DNA of 16,830 nt from a candidate division SR1 bacterium (lineage in GTDB: Bacteria > Patescibacteriota > Gracilibacteria > Absconditabacterales > Absconditicoccaceae): positions 1-16,830 of the forward strand of contig BNUE01000027.1 in the NCBI GenBank assembly GCA_025997135.1, read 5' to 3'. The notes beneath the pieces were generated by a model. It searched no databases, was not told the origin of the DNA, and saw only the letters and a program-made list of their open reading frames with translations. Below, in pieces: positions 5,952 to 12,518 of the stretch (position 1 is the stretch's first letter; each line of letters begins with the position of its first letter). The position numbers and the translations under genes were made by a program.

Positions 5952-5980
5952 ATTAAAAAATACTTGTATAAAACAGTTAA
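5952..5980 (-). promoter_or_regulatory. Candidate promoter of the eight-gene minus-strand operon
   Basis: On the minus strand, TTAACT (5980-5975) and TTTAAT (5957-5952) are separated by 17 bases, which would place the mRNA start about 45 bases before the SprT-like gene. The -35 box lies in the middle of the 40-bp inverted repeat, so a protein bound there would block it. Matches are 4/6 and 5/6, so this is tentative. Confidence 0.35.
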
Positions 5981-6000
5981 TTCACTGTTCTATACAAGTA
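5961..6000. repeat. 40-bp inverted repeat between divergent transcription units
   Basis: TACTTGTATAAAACAGT (5961-5977) and ACTGTTCTATACAAGTA (5984-6000) match at 16 of 17 positions around the centre TAATTC. On the minus strand the repeat is followed by six T residues, so it could end transcription arriving from the right. Its position over the operon's likely promoter also suits an operator. It might instead be a recombinase or replication-initiator site of a mobile element. Confidence 0.8.
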
Positions 6001-6028
6001 TAAAACTTTACGCAAAAGGGAAAATATC

Positions 6029-6057
6029 TTGACAAACGGGGAAAAAGCGTATATACT
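6029..6057 (+). promoter_or_regulatory. Consensus sigma-70/sigma-A promoter TTGACA-17-TATACT
   Basis: A perfect -35 TTGACA (6029-6034), 17-base spacer and -10 TATACT (6052-6057) predict an mRNA starting near 6064, with a leader of about 67 bases before the gene at 6131. The 40-bp inverted repeat ends 28 bases upstream of the -35 box. Confidence 0.85.
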
Positions 6058-6130
6058 ATGGAACCTCGTCGAATAACTAAGAATATATAAATATGTTTAT
6101 CTGAAAAAAAGGAATAGATAGGTTACATAA

Positions 6131-7348
6131 ATGGTCATTGCAGTTATCATAGCCGCGGCCGTCGCCGCGTTGATCGCTTTCGGAGCGGCGGCCCGCTTGA
6201 TCTCCTCGGCCGGCGGAAATCCCAAAACGTCCGAGCAGTCCCAACCCGAAAAGGGCGAGAACGCTTGGTCGCCGGAGGAGTTGGCCGCGCTGGTCGGTGC
6301 GGACGCCGCGCCCGCGTCCGATCGGGAAATGCGGGGCGACGCATACGCCGCGGGAACCGAGCCTGTGTTGGAATCCGACGCCGGTGAATCCGCTTCCGCG
6401 TTGGCCGGAGAGCCCGCGTTCGGGGACGAGCCGTCTGAATTGCCGATCCTGCGTTTGACGCGCGAGGACGTATTGTATTACGCCGCAAAAATTCTGCCCG
6501 CGCGCTTTAATTTGGAGCGCGACGCTTATGAGGAATACGCCGAAGAGCGGGGGATCGAGATTTTGCGCCGTTCCAAGGCCGCTCTGCCCGACATTTTATT
6601 GGTAGACGGCCGGATATTTGCGTTGCTCGTGGAAAAGCGCCGCGTACTGAAATTGTACCTTCGAGCCGGAACCGAGCGTATGAAAGAATTGCGCGCCCGT
6701 TGGGGCGGCAAACGCGCCGGTATGCCGGGCGGCTTTTACGAATGGATCGTCGACTCCCGTATCCTTTCAAAGGAAAAGGTATACCGCGAAGTTTCGGACG
6801 CCTGCGAATACGCGCTGGGAATCGAAACGTCGGACTCGCGGACGCTCAAAGCCTTGTCCGCGCTGTTCGAGACCGCTTTGGAAACGGACGCCTTCCGCAA
6901 GGACGAGGGCTTCGCCCGCGCGATGCGGGAAAAACGCGAAATCGACGTGCAATACGACGCGGAACACGGCATCAGCTTGGCGAATATTTCCCGCGATTCC
7001 CTGTTGGAATACATAGATAAATACGCGGAGCCGGACGAATCGCGTACCGAGCTTGATCCCGACAAGCCCAACCGGGCCGTCACGGTATTGGTGAGCGGCA
7101 AGCCGTATTTGCGGCTGTACGAGCACAAGGGCCGCGTGCGCGTGCGCGTGAATATACCTTATGAGTATTCCGTCGCGCTTCTCCGGGAGCATCCCCTTGT
7201 CTACAAGGTGGGCAAGAACGGCACGTGGTACGACGTTGTGGTTGACGATACGTTCCATAACCGTTTGGGCGTGATGGCGATCGCGGAGACGGCCAAGGCG
7301 TACACGCGCGAAACGACTTTTATAGACAGTTTAAAAAACAAGCAATGA
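6131..7348 (+). CDS. Membrane-anchored hypothetical protein with a duplicated C-terminal domain
   Basis: This 405-aa protein is unrecognised. A hydrophobic N-terminus (residues 2-26, VIAVIIAAAVAALIAFGAAA) is a signal anchor. It is followed by a Glu/Ala/Gly/Pro-rich linker (about 28-115) of low complexity. Two similar segments then appear: about 155-230 (VDGRIFALLVEKRRVLKLYL, later FYEWIVDSRILSKEKVYREV) and about 316-393 (VSGKPYLRLYEHKGRVRVRV, later TWYDVVVDDTFHNRLGVMAI). The pattern of strands and helices recalls YjbR/MmcQ or DUF1801-like alpha/beta folds, but this is only a resemblance. The gene has its own consensus promoter; AGGT lies 9 bases before the ATG. It is GC-rich, unlike the minus-strand operon to its left. 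Confidence 0.8.
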   Translation: MVIAVIIAAAVAALIAFGAAARLISSAGGNPKTSEQSQPEKGENAWSPEELAALVGADAAPASDREMRGDAYAAGTEPVLESDAGESASALAGEPAFGDEPSELPILRLTREDVLYYAAKILPARFNLERDAYEEYAEERGIEILRRSKAALPDILLVDGRIFALLVEKRRVLKLYLRAGTERMKELRARWGGKRAGMPGGFYEWIVDSRILSKEKVYREVSDACEYALGIETSDSRTLKALSALFETALETDAFRKDEGFARAMREKREIDVQYDAEHGISLANISRDSLLEYIDKYAEPDESRTELDPDKPNRAVTVLVSGKPYLRLYEHKGRVRVRVNIPYEYSVALLREHPLVYKVGKNGTWYDVVVDDTFHNRLGVMAIAETAKAYTRETTFIDSLKNKQ

Positions 7349-7351
7349 TAT

Positions 7352-7468
7352 AACAAAAGCGTGTTCGCTAACGCTCCCCCGCGTTGCGGTTGCGCACTTC
7401 GTGCGTCGCTTTTGTTGCATCCGTCGTCATTATCGCTTGCAAATCCGCAAGCGGTTTGCAGCGATAAT
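7352..7468. repeat. Strongly folded intergenic segment (two hairpin systems)
   Basis: The first structure has outer arms AACAAAAGCG (7352-7361) and CGCTTTTGTT (7407-7416). Inside are two hairpins: CGC(T)AACGC/GCGTTGCG (about 7366-7387) and CGCAC-TTC-GTGCG (7393-7405). Together they would make a three-way junction. The second structure, 7429-7468, is an 18-bp hairpin with two single-base bulges: ATTATCGC at one end pairs with GCGATAAT at the other. It could be a dispersed palindromic repeat, an RNA element, or a processing or termination region for the 405-aa gene. No open reading frame is present. Confidence 0.65.
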
Positions 7469-7508
7469 TCCTAGGATATAAAAAAGGTAAAGGAGATAAA
7501 ACGGAACA

Positions 7509-10421
7509 ATGAGCAAGAAAGGGATATGGATCGTCTTTTGGTTCGCCGCGCTTGTGGCGATCGGAGGGGTCGCGTTTTTGGGCTACAACGCCTTTGACGC
7601 GGGTAAAAAGACCGACACGCTGCAAAGCGACTACGACAGTAAGATCGAGAAACTGGAACAATCGATCAAGGATCTAGAGGACGCGCTCGGCACGACGCAG
7701 GGCGGCCACGGCACTCGGATTACGTCGCTTGAGAACACGCGGGATGCGTTGAACACAACGGTTCCCGCTTTGGAATCGGCTGTGAATACGGTCAAAAACA
7801 CGACGATCCCCAATTTACAAGCCGCGCTGGAACAGGCGTTGCAGGACGCGATTGTCGATTTGGACGATCAGGCTTCTTTGCCCGCGTTGCGGGGCGCGTT
7901 GGAAACAGCGTGGAAAAACGAGATCCTCAAACTCTCGCAAAACGGCGGAGCGATCCATACTTTGAACGGCGAATTGAGTGCGTTGCAAAGCAATTATGAC
8001 ACTTTGGTCGCGACTGGCGGCGGATTGGACACCCGGATTACAAGCGGAATTCAGGCGGCGTTGGGTACGTCCGGCGCGATCAAAACGGCGATCGGCGATG
8101 CGTTTAACACCGCGTTGGACGTGTCCGGCAGTATCACGACGAAAATCAACGATATTATTGGCGGTTCGCTGACTTCTTCGGATCCGAATTCGATCAAAAC
8201 AGCGATCGGCGACGCGATCGCCGCGCTTTCGCAGCCCGGCGGAGCGATTGATACGTTGGATCAATCGCTGACGGGGGTAACGAATACGGTTAACAATCTC
8301 ACGACGGTGACGATCCCCGCGATAAACGTGAACATCACCGATTTGCGGGCAGGCGTTTTCGACCTGTATAAACTGATCGCGGCGCAAACCATGCAGATCG
8401 CCGCGCTGACCGCCGTGGCGAACCTGCCCGCGGAAACGGGCGAGAGCCTGTTGGCTTTGCCGACGGAAATAAACGGGGTGACGGTGGCATGGACGAGCAA
8501 TCATACGGATATCGTTCGGATCACGGACGGTGCCGGCGGCACGAAGTTCGCGGAAATCGACCGGCCCTCTCACGCCGACGGCGACGCGCGCGTAACGCTG
8601 ACGGCCGCGTTTACCTACAATTACAGCTATACGTACGGTTCCACTGGGCCGACGAATACAAGAATATCGGGTACCGAAACGGACAGTCGGACAATCGCGC
8701 TGAAAGTGCTGGCGCAGACGGCGGCGCGGGAAGCGGTTTTCGACGGCGCGACGACCGAAATTCTTACGTTCGCGGGGGGCAATAAGGTGACCCTGCCGGA
8801 CGGCGACGTAGACATATTTAATGATGCAAAGACGGGTGCTCCCGGTTATCGATACGGTAGAGTCATCGAAAACGACGACGGGATACTCGTTTTAAAAGCG
8901 TATCAAAACGCAGGCGACGATCCGGCCGACGTGAACGATACCATCGGGCCGTTCTTCTCTCCGCAACAAATCGTCGGCGATTTCGCGAAAGGTTTCCGCG
9001 CTTATACCGCCGCGCTGACCGTTTATCTCGATCCCGCGTTAGAGAATCTGAAAATTACGTCCGCCTTTAACGACAAAAGCGGCAATTACCTGCAAGAAGC
9101 GCAAATCCTCATTCGGGGCGCGGTCGGCAGCCTGACGGTTTCCACGCCGTATGGGGTTTTACAGCCGGGTAATAGTCCCGTCGGGAACCTGTCGGCCGGT
9201 TGGTATACGGTGGGCGTGAAGTATTTTGAGCAGGACGGAAATTTATGGGGAACCGGCTTCGTTTTGGATGAACGGGACAAGACGAAAGCGGAATGGACGG
9301 CCGACACGGGCTTCGCTATCGGCGCGATCGGCGGGCCGCGCTATCTGTGGATCACGTCCTTTTCCGATCCGGACTACGAATTGAAAGCCAAGAGCGTCGC
9401 CGTTTCCTATGACAACGGTATATATGTGTCGACGCCGTTCGTATTAGAAGCGAACGCGGGCAGGATCGACACATGGGCGTTTTCGGCGGGCGTGGCGACG
9501 GTCGTTTCCGGCGCGGGCGTCGGCGACGTGGTTTTGGGATATAACGATCCGCGTTTGAGCGCATCTTTCGATACGCAAACGGGCGAACTCGCGCTGAAAT
9601 ACCAAAAAATGGCTTTTGCGGTCGCGATAGGTTTGGATTTTTCCGTAACCGGCGCGACGGTCGTTTTGCCGCAAACCCCGGCAGACTTGCAGAACGCACT
9701 GAACGATCATGATGGTTTGCGTGTGATCCTATTGAAAAAGGGCGCGACTTACAATATGGACGGCTCGGTCAACTCGATCGATACTTTGAACACCAACGGT
9801 ACGCAGCAAGACGTCGTGATCGGCAACGACGCGACGGTAACGCTCGGTGCTGACATGCCGTCCGGTCCGTCGGGTTGGGCTAATTTCCGTAACGATGTGA
9901 TTTTATCGGATTTGACCTTTCATGTAACCGCCACGGGGGCAAGCGACAACGCGGCGCTCCGGTTCTATAATCCCTCTGCCAAAGGTACGGGCGGAAAAAT
10001 CAATGTGCGCTTGGAAAACGTAACCGTAACCTCGGTAAACGCGCAAGAGGGCTTCGCCTATGCGGTCAATGCCAGCGACAACGTAAACGCCGTGATCGAG
10101 GATTGTGCCTTTGACGGAAGCACAAAGAATACGGTGTTAACGAGTATTCACAGCGTGGTCGAGATCAAAAACAGCGTGATCGGCATGGGAAAGTGGGGAG
10201 CCGTCAGCATCGCCCATAGCAGTAAAGCTGTATACCAAAACGACAATACGACGGTTACGATCGACGCGGCCACGGTTGCCAATCTCGCGCCGAGCGCGGT
10301 GATTTATTTGGATAGCACCGACGACACAAATTACACCAACACGATCACCTTAAAGGGCGCGGGAACCGGAGGGGCGGATCTTGTTTTGGATAAGGTGAAT
10401 CTTGGTTGGCAAAAAACATAA
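7509..10421 (+). CDS. Large membrane-anchored surface protein (970 aa), coiled-coil stalk, Ig-like, lectin-like and beta-helix domains
   Basis: The N-terminal KK plus hydrophobic residues 6-27 form a signal anchor. Residues about 35-110 are a heptad-like coiled coil (SDYDSKIEKLEQSIKDLEDA). Residues about 140-260 contain repeats: GGAIHTL, SGAIKTAIGDA, NSIKTAIGDA, GGAIDTL. About 320-405 resembles the atypical bacterial Ig-like (aBig_2) domain, with VAWTSNHTDIVRITD and VTLTAAFTYNYSY. About 422-640 looks like a concanavalin/laminin-G type beta-sandwich. About 735-965 has the repeating short strands of a right-handed parallel beta-helix (VRLENVTVTSVNAQEGFAYA, VIEDCAFDGS, VEIKNSVIG). There is no LPXTG, so anchoring is by the N-terminus. 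The likely role is adhesion or glycan binding (inference); no catalytic residues are identified. GGAG lies 14 bases before the ATG. Confidence 0.8.
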   Translation: MSKKGIWIVFWFAALVAIGGVAFLGYNAFDAGKKTDTLQSDYDSKIEKLEQSIKDLEDALGTTQGGHGTRITSLENTRDALNTTVPALESAVNTVKNTTIPNLQAALEQALQDAIVDLDDQASLPALRGALETAWKNEILKLSQNGGAIHTLNGELSALQSNYDTLVATGGGLDTRITSGIQAALGTSGAIKTAIGDAFNTALDVSGSITTKINDIIGGSLTSSDPNSIKTAIGDAIAALSQPGGAIDTLDQSLTGVTNTVNNLTTVTIPAINVNITDLRAGVFDLYKLIAAQTMQIAALTAVANLPAETGESLLALPTEINGVTVAWTSNHTDIVRITDGAGGTKFAEIDRPSHADGDARVTLTAAFTYNYSYTYGSTGPTNTRISGTETDSRTIALKVLAQTAAREAVFDGATTEILTFAGGNKVTLPDGDVDIFNDAKTGAPGYRYGRVIENDDGILVLKAYQNAGDDPADVNDTIGPFFSPQQIVGDFAKGFRAYTAALTVYLDPALENLKITSAFNDKSGNYLQEAQILIRGAVGSLTVSTPYGVLQPGNSPVGNLSAGWYTVGVKYFEQDGNLWGTGFVLDERDKTKAEWTADTGFAIGAIGGPRYLWITSFSDPDYELKAKSVAVSYDNGIYVSTPFVLEANAGRIDTWAFSAGVATVVSGAGVGDVVLGYNDPRLSASFDTQTGELALKYQKMAFAVAIGLDFSVTGATVVLPQTPADLQNALNDHDGLRVILLKKGATYNMDGSVNSIDTLNTNGTQQDVVIGNDATVTLGADMPSGPSGWANFRNDVILSDLTFHVTATGASDNAALRFYNPSAKGTGGKINVRLENVTVTSVNAQEGFAYAVNASDNVNAVIEDCAFDGSTKNTVLTSIHSVVEIKNSVIGMGKWGAVSIAHSSKAVYQNDNTTVTIDAATVANLAPSAVIYLDSTDDTNYTNTITLKGAGTGGADLVLDKVNLGWQKT

Positions 10422-10443
10422 CAAGTAAACGAATAAAATCCGC

Positions 10444-10478
10444 AAACGCCCCGTCCGGAATTCCGAGCGGGGCGTTTT
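10444..10478 (+). terminator. Rho-independent terminator of the 970-aa gene
   Basis: A 10-bp stem AAACGCCCCG (10444-10453)/CGGGGCGTTT (10468-10477) closes over a 14-base loop that contains the palindrome CGGAATTCCG, followed by TTACATTTT. It lies 22 bases after the stop codon. Confidence 0.85.
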
Positions 10479-10515
10479 ACATTTTCAGTAAATTCAATTT
10501 CAGCTTTTTCAATTT

Positions 10516-10558
10516 CTTTACAACAGGCGCATTTGTTTCTCTACAACTGACGCATTTG
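10516..10558. repeat. Two tandem 20-base repeats upstream of the ABC operon
   Basis: CTTTACAACAGGCGCATTTG (10516-10535) and CTCTACAACTGACGCATTTG (10539-10558) agree at 17 of 20 positions with a 23-base period, about two DNA turns. They could be regulator-binding sites for the exporter operon or a chance or slippage duplication. Confidence 0.45.
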
Positions 10559-10604
10559 CATTTTTTCCGCGTGTCTTTGAATATACTTACTATTCCGCCT
10601 TTTT

Positions 10605-10619
10605 TGGAGTGCAACTCCA
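10605..10619. promoter_or_regulatory. Candidate operator palindrome TGGAGT-GCA-ACTCCA
   Basis: Perfect 6-bp arms flank GCA, in the region between the 970-aa gene's terminator and the ABC operon. A possible upstream promoter (-10 TATACT at 10582-10587) precedes it. It may be bound by a drug-responsive regulator. The only evidence is symmetry and position. The TTTT after it is too short and the stem too weak for a convincing terminator. Confidence 0.3.
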
Positions 10620-10672
10620 TTTTGGACGGAAACGATTTTTGTCAAGCGTTACTTGCGCACACCGCAGAGATT

Positions 10673-10700
10673 TTGTACTATTGTAATTTTGTGCTATACT
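10673..10700 (+). promoter_or_regulatory. Promoter of the ABC exporter operon, leaderless arrangement
   Basis: The -35 TTGTAC (10673-10678) and -10 TATACT (10695-10700) have a 16-base spacer. The ATG begins at 10707, only six bases after the -10 box, so transcription should start at or next to the A of ATG. No Shine-Dalgarno sequence precedes the ATG, which agrees with a leaderless mRNA. Confidence 0.65.
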
Positions 10701-10706
10701 GTATAT

Positions 10707-12497
10707 ATGCCAGCGCAACTCAAAAAACTGAAAACGTTTTTTACGTTCCTGACAGGCTCGAAACGGTTGTTGTTGGCGGGCCTTTTCGCCTGTCTTTTGT
10801 CGGTGGCGGCCAACTATTTGACGCCGCAGATTTTGCGTTTCCTCGTGGACAACGTATTCGGCGGCGGGGACTATCCCGCGTACCTTTCCTTTTTGCCAGG
10901 CAAGGAATACTTTATCGCCAATCTTTGGCTCTTTGCGGTTTTGATCGCCGCGTCCTCGCTTGTGTATGCGGCGGGGAACTATTTTATGCGCGCGGCGGCC
11001 TTGCGGGCGGGCGAAAAAACCGGCAAGACCGCCCGGGACGCGCTGTTTTCTCATATCCAAAGGCTGCCTTTTTCGTGGCACGCCTCGGTGCAGACGGGGG
11101 ACATTATCCAACGCTCGACGCAGGATGTCGATCTCGTCAAACGCTTCGTGGCCGAACAAGTCATCGAACTGATCCGCACCGTGTTGATGATCGGTTTGGG
11201 ATTGACCCTGATGTTTCTGATGAATTGGAAATTGAGCCTGGTTACCGTGGGCTTTATTCCGCTCATCATGATTTTTTCGGGCGTGTATTTTTATAAGATC
11301 AGTTCTAAATTTAAATACGCCGACGAGGCCGAGGGCGAGCTGACCGCCGCACTGCAGGAGAACCTGACGGGCGTGCGCGTCGTGCGGGCATTCGGCGGAG
11401 AATCGCGGGAGAGCGTAAAATTTCACGCAAAAAACGAAAAATATGTATCGCTGTGGATGAAGTTGAGCCGCGCGTTGTGCACGTATTGGTCGATCGGAGA
11501 TTTCCTTGCGGGCGTGCAAGTGCTGTCGGTGCTAGTCGCGGGCGCGTACCTGTCCGCCGCGGGCGCGATTACGCCGGGAGTGTTCATTACTTTCGTCTTT
11601 TACAATACGATCGTCGTGTGGCCGGTGCGCAACATGGGCCGCATTTTGGGCGAGCTTTCCAAGACCGGGATATCGCTCGGCCGTCTGGCCGAGGTGCTGA
11701 ACGCCCGGGAGGAGGGCGGCGCGACAGGTTTTCGGCCGGCGATCCGCGGCGGCGTCGAGTTCCGCGGCGTAACCTTTTCTTACGAGTCCGCCGCTCCCGA
11801 TTCAAGCGGCGCGGCGAGGCCGGTTTTAGACGGCGTTTCGTTTACGATAGAGTCGGGCCAAACGCTAGGAATCATGGGCGGCACGGGCAGCGGAAAGAGC
11901 ACGCTGGCGCATATTTTGAGCGGCCTGTACGAGCCGACGGCCGGCCAAGTGTTGTTGGACGGCGAGGATATCTTGACGATTGACAAACAATGGCTCCGCC
12001 GCAATGTGGGAATCGTCCTGCAGGAGCCTTTTCTATTCTCGCGTACGGTTCGTCAAAATATCGCCATAGCGGCGCGGGACGCAGAGATAGGGGAAATCCG
12101 CGAATATGCGGCGGCGGCCTGTGTGGACCGCTCGATCGAGCGTTTCGACCGGGGCTACGACACGGTCATCGGGGAAAAGGGCGTCACATTGTCGGGCGGT
12201 CAAAAACAGCGCGTGGCGATTGCCCGTACGCTGATCGCAAAGCCTCCGATCGTGATTTTGGACGACTCGCTGTCAGCGGTGGACACCGGTACCGATATCG
12301 CGGTTCGCCGCGCCTTGCGCCGAAAACTAAAGGGCGCGACGGTCATTTTGATTTCCCACCGGATCACGACGGTGATGCGGGCGGACAAAATATTGGTATT
12401 GGACGACGGCAAGCTTGTAGAGAGCGGAACGCATGAGGAGCTGCTCCTGCGCGAGGGGCCGTATAAAACGATTTATGAATTGCAATCGACTATATAA
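10707..12497 (+). CDS. ABC exporter half-transporter, degenerate-site subunit (BmrC/YheI-like)
   Basis: The 596-aa half-transporter has a type IV ABC exporter membrane domain (residues about 15-300, six helices, with the coupling region TGVRVVRAFGGE) fused to an ATPase domain. The NBD shows Walker A GGTGSGKST (391-399), Q-loop in VLQEPFLFSRT, canonical signature LSGGQ (495-499), Walker B ending ILDD, and H551. The catalytic Glu after Walker B is Asp (D520), as in the degenerate subunit of heterodimeric exporters such as BmrC, LmrC or TM287. It therefore pairs with the next gene, 21 bases downstream. The likely role is export of drugs or lipophilic compounds; substrate unknown. A start 54 bases upstream is in frame, but the promoter -10 box at 10695-10700 lies inside that extension, so ATG 10707 is preferred. 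Confidence 0.92.
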   Translation: MPAQLKKLKTFFTFLTGSKRLLLAGLFACLLSVAANYLTPQILRFLVDNVFGGGDYPAYLSFLPGKEYFIANLWLFAVLIAASSLVYAAGNYFMRAAALRAGEKTGKTARDALFSHIQRLPFSWHASVQTGDIIQRSTQDVDLVKRFVAEQVIELIRTVLMIGLGLTLMFLMNWKLSLVTVGFIPLIMIFSGVYFYKISSKFKYADEAEGELTAALQENLTGVRVVRAFGGESRESVKFHAKNEKYVSLWMKLSRALCTYWSIGDFLAGVQVLSVLVAGAYLSAAGAITPGVFITFVFYNTIVVWPVRNMGRILGELSKTGISLGRLAEVLNAREEGGATGFRPAIRGGVEFRGVTFSYESAAPDSSGAARPVLDGVSFTIESGQTLGIMGGTGSGKSTLAHILSGLYEPTAGQVLLDGEDILTIDKQWLRRNVGIVLQEPFLFSRTVRQNIAIAARDAEIGEIREYAAAACVDRSIERFDRGYDTVIGEKGVTLSGGQKQRVAIARTLIAKPPIVILDDSLSAVDTGTDIAVRRALRRKLKGATVILISHRITTVMRADKILVLDDGKLVESGTHEELLLREGPYKTIYELQSTI

Positions 12498-12518
12498 GCG
12501 TGTAAGGTACGCCGGACT

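Noticed and set aside
540..6060. TATACT-containing sequences at 540-545 and 6052-6057 as possible attachment-site direct repeats of an element
   Set aside because: Similarity is limited to the -10 box. Flanking bases do not match, so promoters explain it better.
10653..10706. An 18-residue N-terminal extension of the first ABC subunit
   Set aside because: The -35 and -10 boxes of the promoter lie inside it, and ABC exporters of this type usually begin near the chosen ATG.
10406..11296. A 296-codon plus-strand reading across the terminator and into the ABC gene
   Set aside because: It is a different frame from the clear ABC membrane domain, crosses a strong terminator, and has Arg/Gly-rich GC-shadow composition.
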